The notes: generated by a model from the sequence alone, not told the origin. Numbered from the stretch's first letter, positions 1 through 10,829 are shown. The stretch: DNA of 31,811 nt from Saccoglossus kowalevskii (GCF_000003605.2 NW_003129291.1:1-31811); one strand, 5' to 3'. Made by a program: numbers and translations.

Positions 1-392
1 TTAGTGTGTGGTAGTGTACAGTTTGATTAGTGTGTGGCAGTGTACAGTTTGATTAGTGTGTGGTAGTGAATAGTCGGATTAGTGTGTGGTAGTGTACAGT
101 CGGATTAGTGTGTGGTAGTGTACAGTCGGTTTAGTGTGTGGTAGTGTACAGTTTGTTTAGTGTGTGGTAGTGTACAGTCTGATTAGTGTGTGGTAGTGTA
201 CAGTTTGATTAGTGTGTGGTAGTGTACAGTCTGATTAGTGTGTGGTAGTGTACAGTCTGATTAGTGTGTGGTAGTGTACAGTCTGATTAGTGTGTGGTAG
301 TGTACAGTCGGATTAGTTTGTCGTAGTGTACATATTTATTAGTATGTGGTAATGAACAGTGGAAGTGTAGAGTGTGATTAGTGCGTGCTCAG
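1..392. repeat. 26-bp minisatellite array (left end outside window)
   Basis: About fourteen tandem copies of a 26-bp unit run head to tail. Each unit reads TTAGTGTGTGGTAGTGTACA followed by a variable GTTTGA / GTCTGA / GTCGGA ending. The first copy starts at base 1, so the array continues to the left. From about 310 onwards the units decay (GTTTGTCGTAG, then GTATGTGGTAATGAACAG) and the array fades near 390. The unit is not a multiple of three and has no open frame of note. It is GT-rich on this strand. Copies differ mainly in the last six bases, which suggests homogenisation of the GTGTGTGGTAG core. Confidence 0.95.
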
Positions 393-1179
393 ACAACTAA
401 TAAACAGATTTGCAACGCAATTGTTTAGAAGTGTTAATCGGCCTAATCCCCTGCGCACGTGTGTCTCGGCTACGCTGGTGGCTCACGCTTTGCCAAATTT
501 ACTGAATGACGAGAACACACATCGGGAATCTTCGGTCTCGCGTTCATTTTAGTCATTCTCTGTATAAATTCAGATCAGATCACCCGGAAACGAGAGAGTT
601 TTACTTCGATTTGCCGGATAATATATTTTTTAGCCAAAATTCGCCATATTTTAGTAAAGCAACGATTATTTGCATGTATGGAATGTATTTTCATTGTAAT
701 TTTCTTGAATGTGTAATTAAGAAAAAGTAACGACTTTTACTGGAACACGGTATTTTTCTCCGATATTGACTCGATTTTTCTGGGATAGTTCACGTCGCCA
801 TGTTTTCAACAAAGCTGGTCTTGTGTTATTAAATTTTGCCGATCATTTTTTAAGAAGCCTATGAAAATATGATACATCAGAGCAAGAAGTGTACCAGTCA
901 ACTAAATCAAGGCAAAATTATTATAACGGTCTCGAAATAGTACTGGCGCGATGTTTTGATTATGTACGTGTGTGTCGGAATGTCGCGTCGAGGGAACGCT
1001 TATTACTTACTTCCACCTGATTTATTTACATTGCTATTTAGATTGATCTGCAACTGAATTTTATATTTCTGTTTTATTGTTACCCGGGCCTGTTTTATGT
1101 ATGTCTGTGGGCCCACGGGAGCGGGGGAAATGTAAAACTTCGGTCTGACCTTTTGCGTCACTTCCTGTTGAAACACTCC
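393..1179. other. Unassigned stretch before the LINE
   Basis: No gene is recognised here. The part from about 440 to 550 is richer in CpG than its surroundings and contains a CACGTG hexamer. The rest is AT-rich. A 74-codon frame at 506-730 has no recognisable motif. If the minus-strand EGF gene continues leftwards, its next exon could lie here, but I see no cysteine-patterned exon. Confidence 0.4.
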
Positions 1180-1194
1180 AATATCTCACGAGTT
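1180..1194. repeat. Left target-site duplication of the LINE
   Basis: The 15-bp sequence AATATCTCACGAGTT occurs here and again, perfectly, at 4597-4611. The two copies bracket the LINE reading frames exactly. The preceding bases differ (C versus T), as do the following ones (T versus C). This is the expected signature of target-primed reverse transcription. Confidence 0.85.
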
Positions 1195-1286
1195 TAATTA
1201 ACAGTTTTGGCCTATAACCCCTGTTATTTACACCGACTAAAGCAGGGAAATAAATTATGCTAGAAGATAAGTAAATAAACCAGACT

Positions 1287-2061
1287 AGCCTTAACATTAG
1301 TAGCTGGATTATTCACGGATTAGGCACCAAATGTGGTGAGAATCATTTTATAACAATAGTAGATGGTTTTGATATCTTTTGTTTACAAGAAACCTGGTTA
1401 GATAGCAATAGCAGTAGCCCAGTTTTCGATGTTAGCAAATTTAGTTATCTTAGATCAGATAGAAAAAGAATATCAACAAGGAGTAGGCGAGATTCAAGAG
1501 GTGTTGCCTTGTTATTTAAAACAAAGCTCAAAAACGGTTTATGCAAAGTTGAATCTCGAACGAGCGATTTTTTATGATGCAAATTAGATAAGCATTTTTT
1601 TCTCTCTAAAACATGATATCTATTTAGGATGCATCTACATTCCTTATGGGACTCTGTTTACCATATAAACCATGATTACTTTTATAGTTTTGAAAATGAT
1701 ATCGCAAGGTTCTCCCAGCAGGGTGAGGTGGTAGTTAGCTTAATAGATTATATTGCATTTGGTAGCAATGATCACATTCCTACGCCCCAAACTATAATTC
1801 GGACAGCTTTACTAAATGGCAGACAAAAGATTTGCACATAAATAAATTTGGTAAGCAGTTAATAGAACTGTGTATTAGTAACAATATGATTTTTGTCAAT
1901 AGCAAAACACTTGGTGATCTGTTAGTAAATTTCACTAGCCACGATCCAGCTGGTGCTAGCTCAATTGATTATTTACAAACACATTCAATACTTCAAGGTC
2001 AATGATTTAAATTATTTTTCTGATCACTGCCCAATACAATTATCATTTTCAATTTATTGTA
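1287..2061 (+). pseudogene. LINE endonuclease domain, frameshifted
   Basis: The frame starting at 1287 reads SLNISSWIIHGLGTKCG and then the APE-endonuclease signature FCLQETWL near 1390. It continues with FSYLRSDRK and RGVALLF, and stops at TGA 1575-1577. Homology resumes in other frames. DIYLGCIYIP falls at about 1614-1645. The block ending GEVVVSLIDYI (about 1715-1755) seems to have lost part of a GDFN-type motif. ELCISNNM (near 1865-1890) and the terminal SDHCPI motif (2022-2040) follow. These are the usual landmarks, in order, of a LINE endonuclease that nicks the target DNA. At least two frameshifts and one stop make it non-functional. Confidence 0.85.
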
Positions 2062-2580
2062 AAATAGATATGCACATAAAAGAGCAATTATATTCCCTTC
2101 CCTCCAAGTACATATGGGAAGATGATTCTGCAACTAAATATGGAGGGACATTAAGAAATCTTGACACTGTAAAACAACTCCATAGTTACCTTAAATACAA
2201 TATAACAGATTTGGATGTTAATGAATCAGCAAAACAGTTTGATGAAATATTGATAAATACATCAGATAGTTGCTTGAAAAAATAAAGCAAATCAGAAAAA
2301 AAAATGTAAAAAACAAAAACACCCATGGTTTGACAAATCTTGCAGTGAAATAAGAAAAAAACTCATCAAACTTGCAAAGATTTTATCCCAACAGCCGAAC
2401 AATCCAATCGTCAAACAAAACTACATTATACAAAACTAATTAGAACAAAGAAAAACAAAAATTAAAAATTCAATGATAAATGATGAATGCAATGGGCAAT
2501 GCAAACCAAAATGCAAACATTACAAAAAAGGAAATAATGAGTGCAACAAAAAAGTTAAAGAAGAAACAATCAGCTTGAGA

Positions 2581-4417
2581 AGATGGCATAACAAATGAAT
2601 TGTTAAAAACAAATAATGAATTACTTAGTCAGCGTATCATAAAATTATTTAATCACATCATGAAAACTGGGAAATTTCCGGAAAAATGGAAATCAACAAT
2701 GTTGGTACCATTTCACAAAAAGGTGATAAAAGTAACCCAAATAATTACAGAGCTGTTGCACTGTCAAGCTGTCTGTCAAAATTGTTCACAAGTGTAATGA
2801 ATGAAAGACTGATTTCTTAAGTAATAATTTACTAACCCAAGTGCAGTTTTCGAAAGCAAAACAGAACAACTGATGCTATCTTTCTATTAAAAACAGCAAT
2901 TGATAAGTCACTTTACAGTCAGAATGTAGAAAACAATCCAAAACGCTTGTACAGTTGTTTCGTCGACAGAAAAGCATTTGACCTTGTTTGGCGAGATGCG
3001 CTATTTCTAAAATTACAAAATTTAGGTATAAATGGTAATTTCCATGATATTATCAAGTCAATGTACAAGGATACACAATATAAAGTAAAGTTGCCAGAAG
3101 GAATAACTGAGGGGTTTTCATCAACATGCGGAGTTAAACAGAGCTGCAATCTGTCACCAACTCTGTTCAATATGTTTCTGAATGACTTACCAGAGATTTT
3201 TGGGGAAAACACTGATAAACCTGTTTTTTATTGGCGACATACCACTAAACTCAATCCTGTATGCAGATGACCTTATATTGTTGTCAGAAACTCAAGATGG
3301 GTTACAAAATTGTTTGAACAAATTATCAAATTACTGTAACCAATGGAACCTTGTTGTAAACATAAATAAAACAAAAGTAATGGCTTTCAACACTGGTAAC
3401 AGAATAATAAAAAATCTTAAGTTCACACTAGATGACAAAAACATAACAGCAGTAACAGAATTTTGCTACTTGGGTATAATGATTACACCTAATGGGAAGT
3501 TTAAATTAGCACAATCAATGTTAAAGAATAAAGCAATGAAGGCGTTATGTAGTGTCCGATATTCAATTCTGAATCATAAAATGATATCAACTTCATTATT
3601 CTTGAAACTGTTTGACCAGTTGATGACACCAATCATAATGTATGGTGCTGAGTTATGGGCTGACGAGATATCTAATAACAATATGTTAGACCAAGTAGGT
3701 AGTCAGTTTTACTGCTTTTTACTTGGTTTATTGGTATAAGAGCAGAGCTAGGAAGATTTCCAATTAGAATAAAATAATTCTGGCAAAAATTAAATATTGG
3801 TTTGCTGACAATAATATTATAAAATGTGCATTAAATGAAAACAAAGCAATTAAATCAAAGTAGATAAAACATATTGAAAATAGTATTGGTCACGAGGAAC
3901 TGGAGGAAGCAAAAGAACAGCACAATGTAGATAATATTAGCCAGTTATCAATCATCATGAAAGTGAAATTAAGAGACCAATACAAACAGTCTTGGAAGAA
4001 GCAACTGAACTCATCCACTAGTAGTAGAGACAAAAATGAAGGCAATACACTTAGGACATATAAATAATTTAAAATATACTATGAACTTGAAAATTATCTA
4101 AATAAAATAAATAACTTTAGCTTACGTAGAATTCTATCAAAATTCAGGCTTAGTGATCACATTTTGGAAATTGAAATGGGGAGAAGAAGAAAACCAAAAC
4201 TACCAGCAGCAGAAAGAGTCTGTAAAAATGTGATCAAGGCGATATTGAAGATGAAAAACATTTTCATTTTGAAAATGAAAGAAAAATCCTTCTGAAAAAC
4301 AGTAAAATTACCTCAAGTGTAAAGAACAAAGACGTAATGTTCTTGAAAACTATGAAAAATAACATTGCTCTGTCTCTATATCTTAAACATACCATATACA
4401 AAGCACCGCCTGTGTAA
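2581..4417 (+). pseudogene. LINE reverse transcriptase and C-terminal region, frameshifted
   Basis: The RT begins with DGITNELLKTNNELLSQRI and FPEKWKSTMLVPFHKKG (2582-2725). After a frameshift come FVDRKAFDLVWRDALF (2959-3006) and GVKQSCNLSPTLFNMFLNDL (3130-3190). A further frameshift in a T-run near 3225 precedes ILYADDLILLSE, which holds the catalytic YADD box at about 3254-3265. The thumb-like region contains NINKTKVMAFN and FCYLGIMITPNGKF, and ends near MYGAELWADEI. The C-terminal part survives as fragments RAELGRFPIRIK (about 3740-3770) and IEDEKHFHFENERKILLKN (about 4240-4300). The last frame, NIALSLYLKHTIYKA, ends at TAA 4415-4417. This pol region would have copied the element's RNA at the nicked target. 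Multiple indels make it a pseudogene. Confidence 0.88.
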
Positions 4418-4596
4418 ACGCCTGGGTAGGGAGAACCTTTATTTTGATTTACTTACTGTATTTTTATTACGTTCTGATTTTCTTGTAGTTATTAGACTTT
4501 TTAAATTTAAATTTATGGTTATTTTAGTTATTTTACACTATTATTACCTTACTGTACCCACAACAGATTACAGTTGCGTAATAATACACTATATAT

Positions 4597-4611
4597 AATA
4601 TCTCACGAGTT
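4597..4611. repeat. Right target-site duplication of the LINE
   Basis: This is a perfect second copy of AATATCTCACGAGTT (first copy at 1180-1194). It directly follows the AT-rich end of the element. Joining the flanks across one copy gives the likely pre-insertion site, AACACTCCA before it and CGTGCGTTTTCCCG after it. Confidence 0.85.
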
Positions 4612-4924
4612 CGTGCGTTTTCCCGTGATTTCGTGAATAATTTCTCATCTTCCCCGGTTGTTTATAAGTTGAAACGTTATCGTTAAAGTAAACACGAGAC
4701 ACACGTTAGACCAAAAGTAATACCCGCGTTATTATTGGTTGTCTGGGGTGTGGGGTAGTGTGGTAATCTTGGGGGAAACTCATGCAATCGTATATAATAA
4801 TTCTAGTTAAAATAAATTAAATTCACCAAAAAAACATAACTAAATAATTTAAAATTAATACAAGTCATTGAAAATGACACAGACCCCGTTAAATGTTTGA
4901 AAGGTCTCTTTATGCTCGTCATAT
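4612..4924. other. Short AT-rich spacer between mobile elements
   Basis: No gene, repeat array or conserved motif is visible between the LINE's right target-site duplication and the fold-back at 4925. The sequence is AT-rich apart from a GGGGTGTGGGGTAG tract near 4745. Confidence 0.5.
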
Positions 4925-5043
4925 TAAAGCGGAGGGGTTGTCACGAGCGTGTCCTTGAAACTTGAGTCCCAAGTGGCGAATACAAAAGATTGTATATTCA
5001 CATCAAATTCGAACATGTGTTGCGTGACGACCCCTCCGGTTTA
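4925..5043. repeat. Imperfect 119-bp palindrome (fold-back)
   Basis: The left arm TAAAGCGGAGGGGTTGTCAC (4925-4944) matches the reverse complement of the right arm (5023-5043) with two mismatches over 21 bp. Complementarity continues inwards in gapped form: TTGAAACTTGA pairs with the region around TCAAATTCGAA, and GAATACAA pairs with TTGTATATTC at the tip. The whole segment could fold into one long hairpin. It may be the left flank of the adjacent pearl-like element or a separate fold-back or MITE remnant. No target-site duplication is obvious. Confidence 0.65.
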
Positions 5044-5099
5044 AGACACTGAAGAAAAACATAGATCAAAACTGAAAGCATGTCCAAGTTATCACATTT

Positions 5100-6070
5100 T
5101 AAAACAAACAACATGGCCGCCAGTTGGCCATATTTGATCAAATTGCAAATTGAATTGACATGTACATGATACATGTACATGTATCCATTTATGACATGCT
5201 AAATATCAATGAAAATGATACATGGGTGACATGTATGATGTATGTGCCAAATACGAATGAAAATGCTACATAAATTATGAAAATATATTAGTAAGGCCAA
5301 AAAGTCAGATGGCTGTCAATCAACCATCTTTGATCCGATTTTGCAACAAATTGTCCTTTACATGTATCCTAACATTTATAAAATATGTGCTAAATTTGAA
5401 TGAAAACTGACAAAGCTATTCCAAGATATCACATATAAAAAACAAAACAAGATGCCTGCCAGTCGGCATCTTTGATCCAATTGCGAAAGAAATTGTCATG
5501 GACATATATCCTAACATGTATAATTTATGTACCAAATTTCAATGAAAACTGACAAACATGTAAAAAATACGACATTTTCGAAAAACTAGATGGCTGCCAG
5601 TCGGCCATTTTGAATCGAATCGCTAAACCACTACATGTGCATATGTCCCACATAAAGTACTAGGTACATGCAAAGAATGAAAGTAATCGGTCCAAGGGAT
5701 TCTGAAATATGACTCTAGACGGACTGACGCACGGACGGACAGACGCACAGACGGACGGGCGGACCAACGGACAGTCGAAAGACATGTATCCTAACATGTA
5801 TAATCTACGTACCAAATTTGAATGAAAACTGACAAAGCATGTCGAAAATACAATATTTAAAAAAAAAGATAGCTGCCAGTCGGCCATTTTAAATCGAATC
5901 GCTAAACCACTGCATGTGCATATGTCCCACATAAAGTATTAGGGACGTGCAGAGAATGAACGGAATCGGTCTAAAGGATTTTGAGATATGACTCCGGACG
6001 GACGCACGGACGGACGGATACAAAATTATAAGTCCCCGTTTTCGAACTTCATCCGAACGGGGACTAATAA
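5100..6070 (+). mobile_element. Pearl-like (non-autonomous Helentron/Helitron-like) element
   Basis: Five degenerate cores carry the motif ATGGCYGCCAGTYGGCCAT followed by TTTGATC or TTTGAATCG, starting near 5111, 5308, 5450, 5588 and 5868. The last two cores sit in 279-bp units that share CCACATAAAGTA and GATATGACTC and end in ACGG/ACGC microsatellite tracts (5715-5776 and 5994-6019). The right end is a 10-bp-arm palindrome, AGTCCCCGTT ... AACGGGGACT (6031-6065), followed by AATAA. Tandem cores, an ACGG-type microsatellite and a flanking region are the described layout of bivalve pearl elements. A short 3' palindrome is typical of the Helentron-derived non-autonomous group. No protein is encoded. 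The left boundary is uncertain and could reach the fold-back at 4925. Confidence 0.75.
6031..6065. repeat. Terminal palindrome of the pearl-like element
   Basis: Perfect 10-bp arms AGTCCCCGTT (6031-6040) and AACGGGGACT (6056-6065) are separated by a 15-nt loop. The palindrome lies just after the last ACGG tract and just before AATAACG. In Helitron-like elements a hairpin near the 3' end marks the transposition terminus. That role here is inferred from position. Confidence 0.8.
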
Positions 6071-6127
6071 CGTGTCTCGGCATTACGATTAGAGTAAAGT
6101 AATAATGAGGTATACTTTGTTACTTAC

Positions 6128-6247
6128 CAATATCACAGTGTTTTCCATTGTATCCAGTTCCAGTACAGTTGCATGTATATGACCCGTCTGTATTAGTACA
6201 TATACCGCTGTGTTGGCATGGGCTAATAGTTGAACACTCGTCTATGT
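6128..6247 (-). CDS. Exon encoding a calcium-binding EGF domain (LamG-EGF gene)
   Basis: This 120-nt minus-strand exon is flanked by a good acceptor (TGTCTTGCAG before 6247) and the donor GTAAGT (after 6128). It is phase 1 at both ends. The translation starts DIDECSTISPCQHSGIC and continues TNTDGSYTCNCTGTGYNGKH, ending CDIG. All six EGF cysteines are present. The DIDEC start and C-x-N-x4-Y-x-C-x-C are the standard calcium-binding and Asn/Asp beta-hydroxylation signatures of EGF-CA domains. The previous visible exon of the gene is the EGF exon at 10830-10946. The donor implies at least one more exon to the left, not identified. The product would be extracellular. Confidence 0.9.
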
Positions 6248-6250
6248 CTG

Positions 6251-9129
6251 CAAGACAATTAAAACAATACATTTTCTTGAGATCATATTACTGAAAAGCC
6301 CAAGTAATGTATGTGATTTTTTGTTTAATGTTACAAGTAGGCTTTTGTTACGCATATATCTCGATCAACGTTTTGGCTATTGCATGATGTGACTGCATTT
6401 GAGCGATTGAAAATCCGCAAAAACGTGCCAAAATCACGGTTATAACTTTGTTATCGTTACCTCCTAAGATAACGGGTAAACAATAGTCACTTTTCTGGCC
6501 TCGCGCGGCGTCTACGACTTTTACAAGATTTCAATAGTTTATGAAACTTGAAGCCGGAACCGGAATCTTTGGAGCAACTCAAAGAAATCGCAATCCTATA
6601 TGGAAATGCAATATAATTACGCTTGTTTGTAAACAACGACACGCTATGACTCTCCCGCTTTAAAATGCGTGAATAAAGCTGGTAGATCGAGCCTACAATT
6701 AGTTAAAATGCTGCCAATATGTTTCTGTAACCATAAATACATTGATGGTTTCAAAAAATGGTTATTTGTCTTAACTGGCAACAACACTCGAGGAACGGCG
6801 TTATTGTATGCAAATGAATATGATGCGTTAAGGCGCTCATGGCGCGCGCAAACAAATAACGACTTTAATAATTAGTTTCTGCTGGTAAAACAGTTGAAAA
6901 TGCATACATGTGATAAATAGGATGTCAACATTCGTGACCGTATAATATCGTATTTATTAAGTCGTGTGGTAATTTCCATTTGTTCATCGCTAAATGCTTG
7001 CACTCATTTTATGAATATGATATTACACGGCCACACAGTGGATAATCTTTGTATTTTGATTTTGCTAAATTTGTGTTTTTTAAACTGAAGTCAAACGCAG
7101 CTGTGTACAGTGAAGCGCATTAAGCCGCTATAAACGTTTTATTAATGTGCATTTCTAGTCTCCGTTCAGGCGTAGCGTGACAGGCGACTATTAATTCTTA
7201 TTTCTGGTTTCCTTCCGTCCACCCCCCCCCCCTTTATGTCTCCAACATTTTCTCAGAAATTCTGCAACAGATATCAATGAAACTTGGCAGGTTGATGAAT
7301 ATGCACGTAATTTTTTGTCCAGATCTGAAAATCCTATGTTGGTCTTTTTCAAGATTTTCATCCAAAATTTCCTCTCGCTACTGCACTGACAGAGCAACTG
7401 AGCATGCTCAGAATAAATTGATTCGGTTAGATTGAGATTCAGAATCATGAATTATTGATTTCAGATTCACAAGTTTTACCAAATGTATTCGATCCTAGAT
7501 AAATGAAATAGAAACTCCTCGAAAATACATAGCTGTCACTAAGAAACCAAACAAGTTGATGCCAACTGAGACTAAGAATTTATGTTACAGAAAATATTCA
7601 GAAAGTCTATGTAGATACAGCATGCCTTATAATCATAATCATGTACTGTTTAAAATGATAAAAACTTTTTGTGTGCAGTTTTTAAGAAATGAAATCCTGG
7701 ATTTGCTGAACATTTTCTAAAAACAAAAGTGTAGAAGCTGTAAAGCAGAGAAACCTGTTAATGTGTATTATAGAAGTTTTTATAGTATAATGAAGACAAG
7801 CTCTCTAATCATGGATTTTCTACCAACAAAAACTTGTAAGAAAAATATTTGTAATATTCTCTATGAGATTGTTGTTTGTATATAAGCAAATTTTGTAGTG
7901 TTTTTTACTGCACATGATATTAACAAATTAGTTGTCACAATTATAGTTATTGTATTTTACAATAATGATTGAATAAGTTGTGCATTGAACGTAAATACAT
8001 GTAGTTTACGAATCCCAGAGTTAAATCATGATAATTGGGTACTGTATGAATTGAGCCTCGTTTTCAAATGTTGCCTGAATAATTGAATCCAAGCTAAATA
8101 CGAATCTGGAAGTCACGCTGGATTACCATGCTACGTTTTTAAGAGTACTGTTTCATTGCATCTACTAGGTTTTTTTCAGCAGGATTGGATTGCAGGAGCT
8201 TCAAAGCAGTCGTAAGTGTACAGAGGTATGTTCTTTATTTTGATTAAAATTGAATGTGTCGGGGATATACAGTGATGGATGTGTTTGGTGATGTGATTTG
8301 TAATGTTGATCGCCATTTTTATATTCACGTGAACAGCCAGAAAATAAAAATATAAACGCTAGTTTGTAAAGAGACTCACATGCTTTTAAATTATTTTAGA
8401 GGTCGAAGTTTGGCGTTTTATCGTCTTTGCAATAAACAGTCAATAAAATCGATCAACATAAATTTTAGGATTGACCGACATAAACTTCTAGTTTACCGTT
8501 TAAATAACTATTCTGTGTTGTATTTTCCACACTACTTCAAAAATGGCGGGCGTACGTCCCGGCGTTGTGAATAAAGTTATTCATTTTTTTAACTTAGCGG
8601 CACCCAATATAGTGATCAAATGATACCGTTAAATATCTATTGTCATATAATTGAACAAGGTATTTTAGAGCGATGGCCTTGAATGTCTCAAAAACAGTGG
8701 TGTTCCAATTCAAGATCGCTATTATTACTAGTTGTCCCGATCGAATAAAAAACTACTGTGATTGCATAGCGATGCATGTAGGTCTATTAACGGATTCTGC
8801 CGTAAATTCGCACTGGGTCGTTAAACGGCGATTTTTAAAGTTTTTTTTTTTACTTTTTGGCGTTATTTTTTCAGACATTTCAATCTTTCCTGATGCCTGA
8901 AATAGTCTTTTTTTATTTCAAGCTTCGTTTCGACAATGAGCTGTTATCACTGTAAACAATGTTAAATTATTCTTCTAATGCTCCGTTTATCATTTGAAAA
9001 CATCTATTATTTCCATCAAAGTCCAAGCTAAAAGATCTTAAGTACAATATCGATCTCTTCCGCGTTGCGTTCAATAACATTAACATATTTAAATGAGCCA
9101 TGGTAATTTGAACACGTTGGTATAATCCA
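6251..9129. other. Long intronic stretch, no exon recognised
   Basis: This lies between two EGF exons of the minus-strand gene. It is AT-rich and contains a C-tract at about 7220-7233. It also has a TCAATGAAACTTGG motif near 7274 that resembles sequences near 22674 and 24338. A pyrimidine-AG / GTAAGT pair at about 8170-8213 on the plus strand could bound a small untranslated exon of the candidate plus-strand gene, but nothing codes there. Confidence 0.4.
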
Positions 9130-9200
9130 GCAATTTGATTGGTTAATTAGCGATTTGACCTATTAGGTCAACTCATGCAAGACGATACTTATGGCGGATA
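9130..9200 (+). promoter_or_regulatory. Promoter-like cluster: CCAAT, everted AGGTCA palindrome, ATGGCGG
   Basis: Within 70 bp there is an inverted CCAAT box (ATTGGTT, 9138-9144). There is also a palindrome, TGACCTATTAGGTCA (9156-9170), consisting of two everted AGGTCA half-sites spaced by 3. An ATGGCGGAT (9191-9199) resembles YY1 sites common at animal start regions. The short frame opened by that ATG closes after 25 codons. The cluster lies about 350 bp before the candidate plus-strand exon at 9518-9580. Nuclear-receptor or YY1 binding is inferred from motif shape only. Confidence 0.3.
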
Positions 9201-9545
9201 CTCGACAGCATCGAGCGTTTACTAGTATATTCGACCGGAATCATTTGCTTACAATGCAACTAAGTTGATTTTTATTTGCATTTCATAACTATTTATAACG
9301 AATTTATATTTGATGACGATTATTCGGATTGGCGAATTTATAACAAAATCCGGTAGTTCGCCTGATCAACACAGCGTTATAAGTATGACTGATATTGAAT
9401 CACAGAGAGTAAAATCTTGTGATCCTAATCTCTAGAACCACTCAGATTGGTGCATATGTCTATGAACCCACATGTGTTCTTTCAATTATACTCATTTTAA
9501 ACTATCTTTATTCGCAGTGGTGCTGTGAACTGATTTAATTTCGCA

Positions 9546-10309
9546 ATGGCAATTTTTTCTGGGTTCCTACAACATGGAGGGTCAGTAATGAAATTATTGA
9601 AATGTATACAAATTCCATAAAATCCTGAATATTTCTAGCAGTGACAATTGTTTACAGTAATATATACCCATTAATAATTGTTGAAATGCAGTAATATCAC
9701 TGCACTAAGAAGACTTCAAACAATTATTGTTACTTCTCCATTGAAGGTTATGAGCAGACCAACCTTTATCGCTACTGGCTTCTTTAATTATTACATGTCC
9801 TTGCTCAGAAAACATAGCTTTTACAATTGTTTAAATTAACAGATGTTGTTCTATGTACAATAAATATATTTTAATCAATAAACCTTACTGTGTTAATAAC
9901 AAATTGTATTTGACAACATGAGAATGATTCTCATGCTCAGTTGTAGTGGTGTTGAAACAATGTCGAAACAAGGTCCTGGTAATATACTAAGACCTGAATT
10001 AACAAAGAAATCATGTACATCAAACTTTACTCAGATTTATGAATGCAGTTTCTTGAACAAGTATACATGTATGGCAAGTAGTTTTGTTATTCTGAACATG
10101 AGTCAGTGGAAGTTTTTAGTTGTCAGTACAAAACTAGATTATGGGAAATCACTTTATGATGAGTTGTACCCACATAGAGTACATATTCATTCACCTGTTT
10201 GCAGATGTTCATTGTATTACTTTATAATCAAATAACTGGAACTGTGACATTCATGTTTTATTATAGATCAAAATGGATGGTAGAATTCAAAAAGACCTAT
10301 CCAAAAATG
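9546..10309 (+). CDS. Candidate two-exon start of an unrecognised small protein (partial)
   Basis: Proposed join: 9546-9580 plus 10267-10309. The first exon follows an acceptor, TTTATTCGCAG (ending 9517). It carries a short 5' UTR and an ATG in good context (CGCAATGG), and ends GGAGG before GTCAGT. The second exon follows TTTATTATAG and ends AAAATG before GTATTG. Joined, they read MAIFSGFLQHGG followed by SKWMVEFKKTYPKM in one frame. That looks like the basic, amphipathic N-terminus of a small, possibly mitochondrial, protein. I do not recognise the family and found no later exon. It would be nested, on the opposite strand, in an intron of the LamG-EGF gene. The second donor is weak. It could be a chance pairing of splice-like sites. 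Confidence 0.27.
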
Positions 10310-10829
10310 GTATTGTGACGTCATCGTTAGTTTTAATTAATATTAATGAGATAGTTCAACATTGTCCAACCAGCAAGCGCCTCATTTTGATTATGTAGTC
10401 GGGCGCAGTTGCTATATCACGTGAAGGCAAGTGTGCTCATTATGGGCGTAGACAATGCTTAGCTCTTGAGACAATCACTATTTACAGTGGGCGCAGGATA
10501 TTTACATTTACTCCCGTACCAGGTCGACTAGTACCGGGATTCGCAACATCCCCTAACACTTTCACGGGCACTTGATTAACCGATATCAAAACACCGGACG
10601 AGGTATGCCTTTGATGTGTGGTCACAAGGGGATAGTGTTGTGGGACTATTCCATTGCTTTGCAGGTACAAAATTATTGATGTGTAACATTTAACTTTGAA
10701 TGAAAGCTGAAGAGTGACGTTTACAATTGTCTATAAACACGTTTACAATCAAAACCTCAGCTTTGTACCTATTACTGTATTGATTTTTTTAAAATTATTT
10801 TCATGTTTATTTTAATTATTGGTACACAC

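Larger units (their letters stand above)
1195..4596 (+). mobile_element. Decayed non-LTR retrotransposon (LINE) of APE-endonuclease type
   Basis: A 3.4-kb element lies between perfect 15-bp target-site duplications. It encodes, in order, an APE-like endonuclease (about 1287-2061), a reverse transcriptase (about 2581-3740) and a C-terminal region (to a stop at 4415-4417). An AT-rich 3' tail follows. The coding sequence is split over several frames by indels and stops, so it cannot be mobile itself. No ORF1 (gag-like) region is present: only about 95 bp precede the endonuclease, which fits 5' truncation on insertion. The general layout matches CR1/Jockey-superfamily LINEs. I cannot name the clade from the sequence alone. 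It lies in the antisense orientation to the LamG-EGF gene, downstream of that gene's last visible exon. Confidence 0.9.

Noticed and set aside
1061-1297. 78-codon minus-strand frame
   Set aside because: It spans the LINE's left target-site duplication and insertion border, so it is a junction of unrelated sequences.
5660-6083. Minus-strand frames rich in RPSVRASVRP
   Set aside because: They are translations of the ACGG/ACGC microsatellites in the pearl-like element.
9917-9935. CATGAGAATGATTCTCATG palindrome
   Set aside because: A 9-bp perfect palindrome of this kind is expected occasionally in 30 kb; no context supports a function.
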